Shown here piece by piece: positions 5,577 to 6,857 of a DNA stretch of 6,857 nucleotides. Position numbers and translations under genes: made by a program. The stretch spans positions 1 to 6,857 of the forward strand of contig DJVF01000027.1 of NCBI GenBank assembly GCA_002441085.1, given 5' to 3'. Position 1 is the first letter of the stretch, and each line of letters starts with the position of its first letter. The notes beneath the pieces were generated by a model, which worked only from the letters and a program-made list of their open reading frames with translations, was not told where the DNA came from and did not search any database. The DNA comes from Patescibacteria group bacterium UBA6263 (GTDB lineage Bacteria > Patescibacteriota > Gracilibacteria > Absconditabacterales > Absconditicoccaceae).

Positions 5577-6857
5577 CTAAAATCTGATTTCTTCTGCCTT
5601 TATTCTCCATTGTTTCATACTATCTCTATCTCTAATAGTCACAGTTCCATCTTGTATGCTTTGATTATCTATAGTGATGCAATATGGGGTACCTATCTCA
5701 TCTTGCCTGCGATAACACTTTCATATATTCCCGCTATCATCAAATTCACACATATAGTTTTCACTCAGCTTTTTGTAAATTTCTTTTCACATATTTACTT
5801 GATCTTGATCTTTTTTTACCAAAGGAATGATTGCAAATTTTATAGGTGCAATATTTTTATGAAATCTAGCAACAACTCTTGTTTGTTCATTTCCATTTGC
5901 ATCGGTGTATTTTTCTTCATCATAAGCATCTATCATAGCTGTAAGTATAGCTCTAGTGAGTCATCGACTTGGTTCTATACAATGTGGTACATATCTTTTG
6001 CCAGTATATGGATCTGCATATTGCAAATCTTTACCACTAAACTTCATATGCTGGTTGAGATCATAATCTGTTCTATATGCAATACCTTGCAGTTCTCACC
6101 ATCCTCGTGGAAATTTATATTCTACATCACATGTTCACTTACTATAAAATGATAATTCATCAGCATCGTGATCTCTAAATCTAAGTTTTTGCTCAGTAAT
6201 TCATATCTCATTGATCCATCGATCTTTACTAGCTTTTTTCCAATCTTCAAAACATTCTAGTCATTTTTTTTCATCATTTTCTACAAAATATTCTATCTCC
6301 ATCTGATAAAATTCTCTCACCCTAAACATAAAATTTCCTGGAGTGATTTCATTTCTAAATGCTTTTCCGCATTGTGCTACTCAAAATGGTAGTTTTCTTC
6401 TGGAAGTTCTCAAAATATTTGGAAAATCAACAAATATTCATTGAGCAGTTTCTGGTCTTAAATAAGACAAACTTGAATTATCTTCATTTACTCCTAATTG
6501 AGTTTTTAGCATCAAATTAAATCTCACTACATCTGCAAAATTTTTAGATTTACAGTTTGGACATTCTAGATTTCAAGAAGCAGTATAAGTATTTAAATCT
6601 TCACTAGGAGTTTTATCTCCAGCCCAATTATTTGGAAGAGTACAGTTTGCGTCAGCATCAATTTTTGCTTCAATAAGTTTATCAGCTCTGTGTCTAGCGT
6701 GACAATCTTTACATTCAATTAAAGGATCTGAAAAACCTCAAACATGTCCTGAGGCAACCCAAACTTGTGGATTCATTAATATTCAAGCATCTAAAAGCAT
6801 CATGTCATCTCTTTTTTGAACAAATTCTTTTATCCAAAGATTTTTTATATTTTCTTT
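5577..6857 (-). CDS. glyS: Glycyl-tRNA synthetase, single-chain alpha2 type (N terminus outside window)
   Basis: This class II synthetase charges tRNA-Gly. It is the dimeric, eukaryote-like single-chain form (GlyQS), not the alpha2beta2 enzyme. The window holds 426 residues and the N-terminal end lies beyond the edge. In order the sequence shows ILMNPQVWVASGHVGGFSDP, CKDC and CPNC zinc-type pairs, RPETAQGIFVDF, class II motif 2 FRNEITPGNFMFR, EFYQMEIEYF, CDVEYKFPRGWGELQGIAYR and the motif 3 region CIEPSRGLTR. A complete C-terminal anticodon-binding domain follows, with IGKCYRRQDEIGTPYC and TVTIRDRDSMKQ. Ends in TAG. UGA codes many of its own conserved glycines (GHVGGF, RGWGE, PSRGL). In this organism the enzyme should charge both ordinary tRNA-Gly and the tRNA that reads UGA. 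It heads the minus-strand run in this window, followed by the MazG-like gene. Confidence 0.96.

Noticed and set aside
5610..6152. Long open plus-strand frame (about 180 codons, hydrophobic)
   Set aside because: It lies wholly antisense to glyS, whose protein is unmistakable on the other strand. The frame is a by-product of AT-rich codon use.
1..6857. Reading UGA as tryptophan (code 4)
   Set aside because: The UGA positions match invariant glycines (GGxGYIGS, RGLDYYTG, GWGE), and tryptophan is encoded normally by TGG.

Overview
The window is AT-rich (GC roughly 30 percent by eye) and makes sense only if UGA is read as glycine and only UAA/UAG stop translation (genetic code 25). Every recognisable gene carries many in-frame UGAs, and these fall on conserved glycines (HisRS RGLDYYTG and SSGGRYE, GalE GGLGYIGS, GlyRS GHVGGFSD and RGWGE). 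This points to the candidate phyla Absconditabacteria (SR1) or Gracilibacteria (BD1-5). CGA is used for conserved arginines (for example the GlyRS PRGWGE motif). CGA and CGG are reported as scarce in some BD1-5 genomes, so I lean weakly towards Absconditabacteria, but the window does not settle it.

Layout. Plus strand: the C-terminal two thirds of histidyl-tRNA synthetase (1-870) is followed by a four-helix membrane protein of unknown function (897-1280) and a probably bidirectional terminator. A tiny minus-strand gene for a 46-residue single-pass membrane protein (1321-1461) converges on that terminator. A short divergent promoter region (about 1541-1580) separates it from a plus-strand pair: galE, a UDP-hexose 4-epimerase (1611-2651), and a DUF2304-GT2 membrane glycosyltransferase (2678-3835).

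A 68-bp inverted-repeat element (3840-3907) lies where the plus-strand pair meets a minus-strand run of four genes. Read in their own direction these are glyS (5577-6857, 5' end outside the window), a MazG-like pyrophosphohydrolase (5193-5516), a DUF2461 protein (4444-5109) and smpB (3908-4369). Two further short hairpin repeats lie in the gaps of this run.

Functionally the window mixes translation (hisS, glyS, smpB), nucleotide-pool cleaning (MazG-like) and cell-surface sugar assembly (galE supplying a sugar nucleotide, the GT2 using a nucleotide or polyprenyl-linked sugar). No CRISPR array, tRNA, rRNA, insertion sequence or phage gene is visible, and no gap without a gene exceeds 300 bases. 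I see no multi-gene novel system. The most unusual points are the recoding itself, a GlyRS that must serve a recoded UGA tRNA, the tiny membrane protein and the hairpin repeats.
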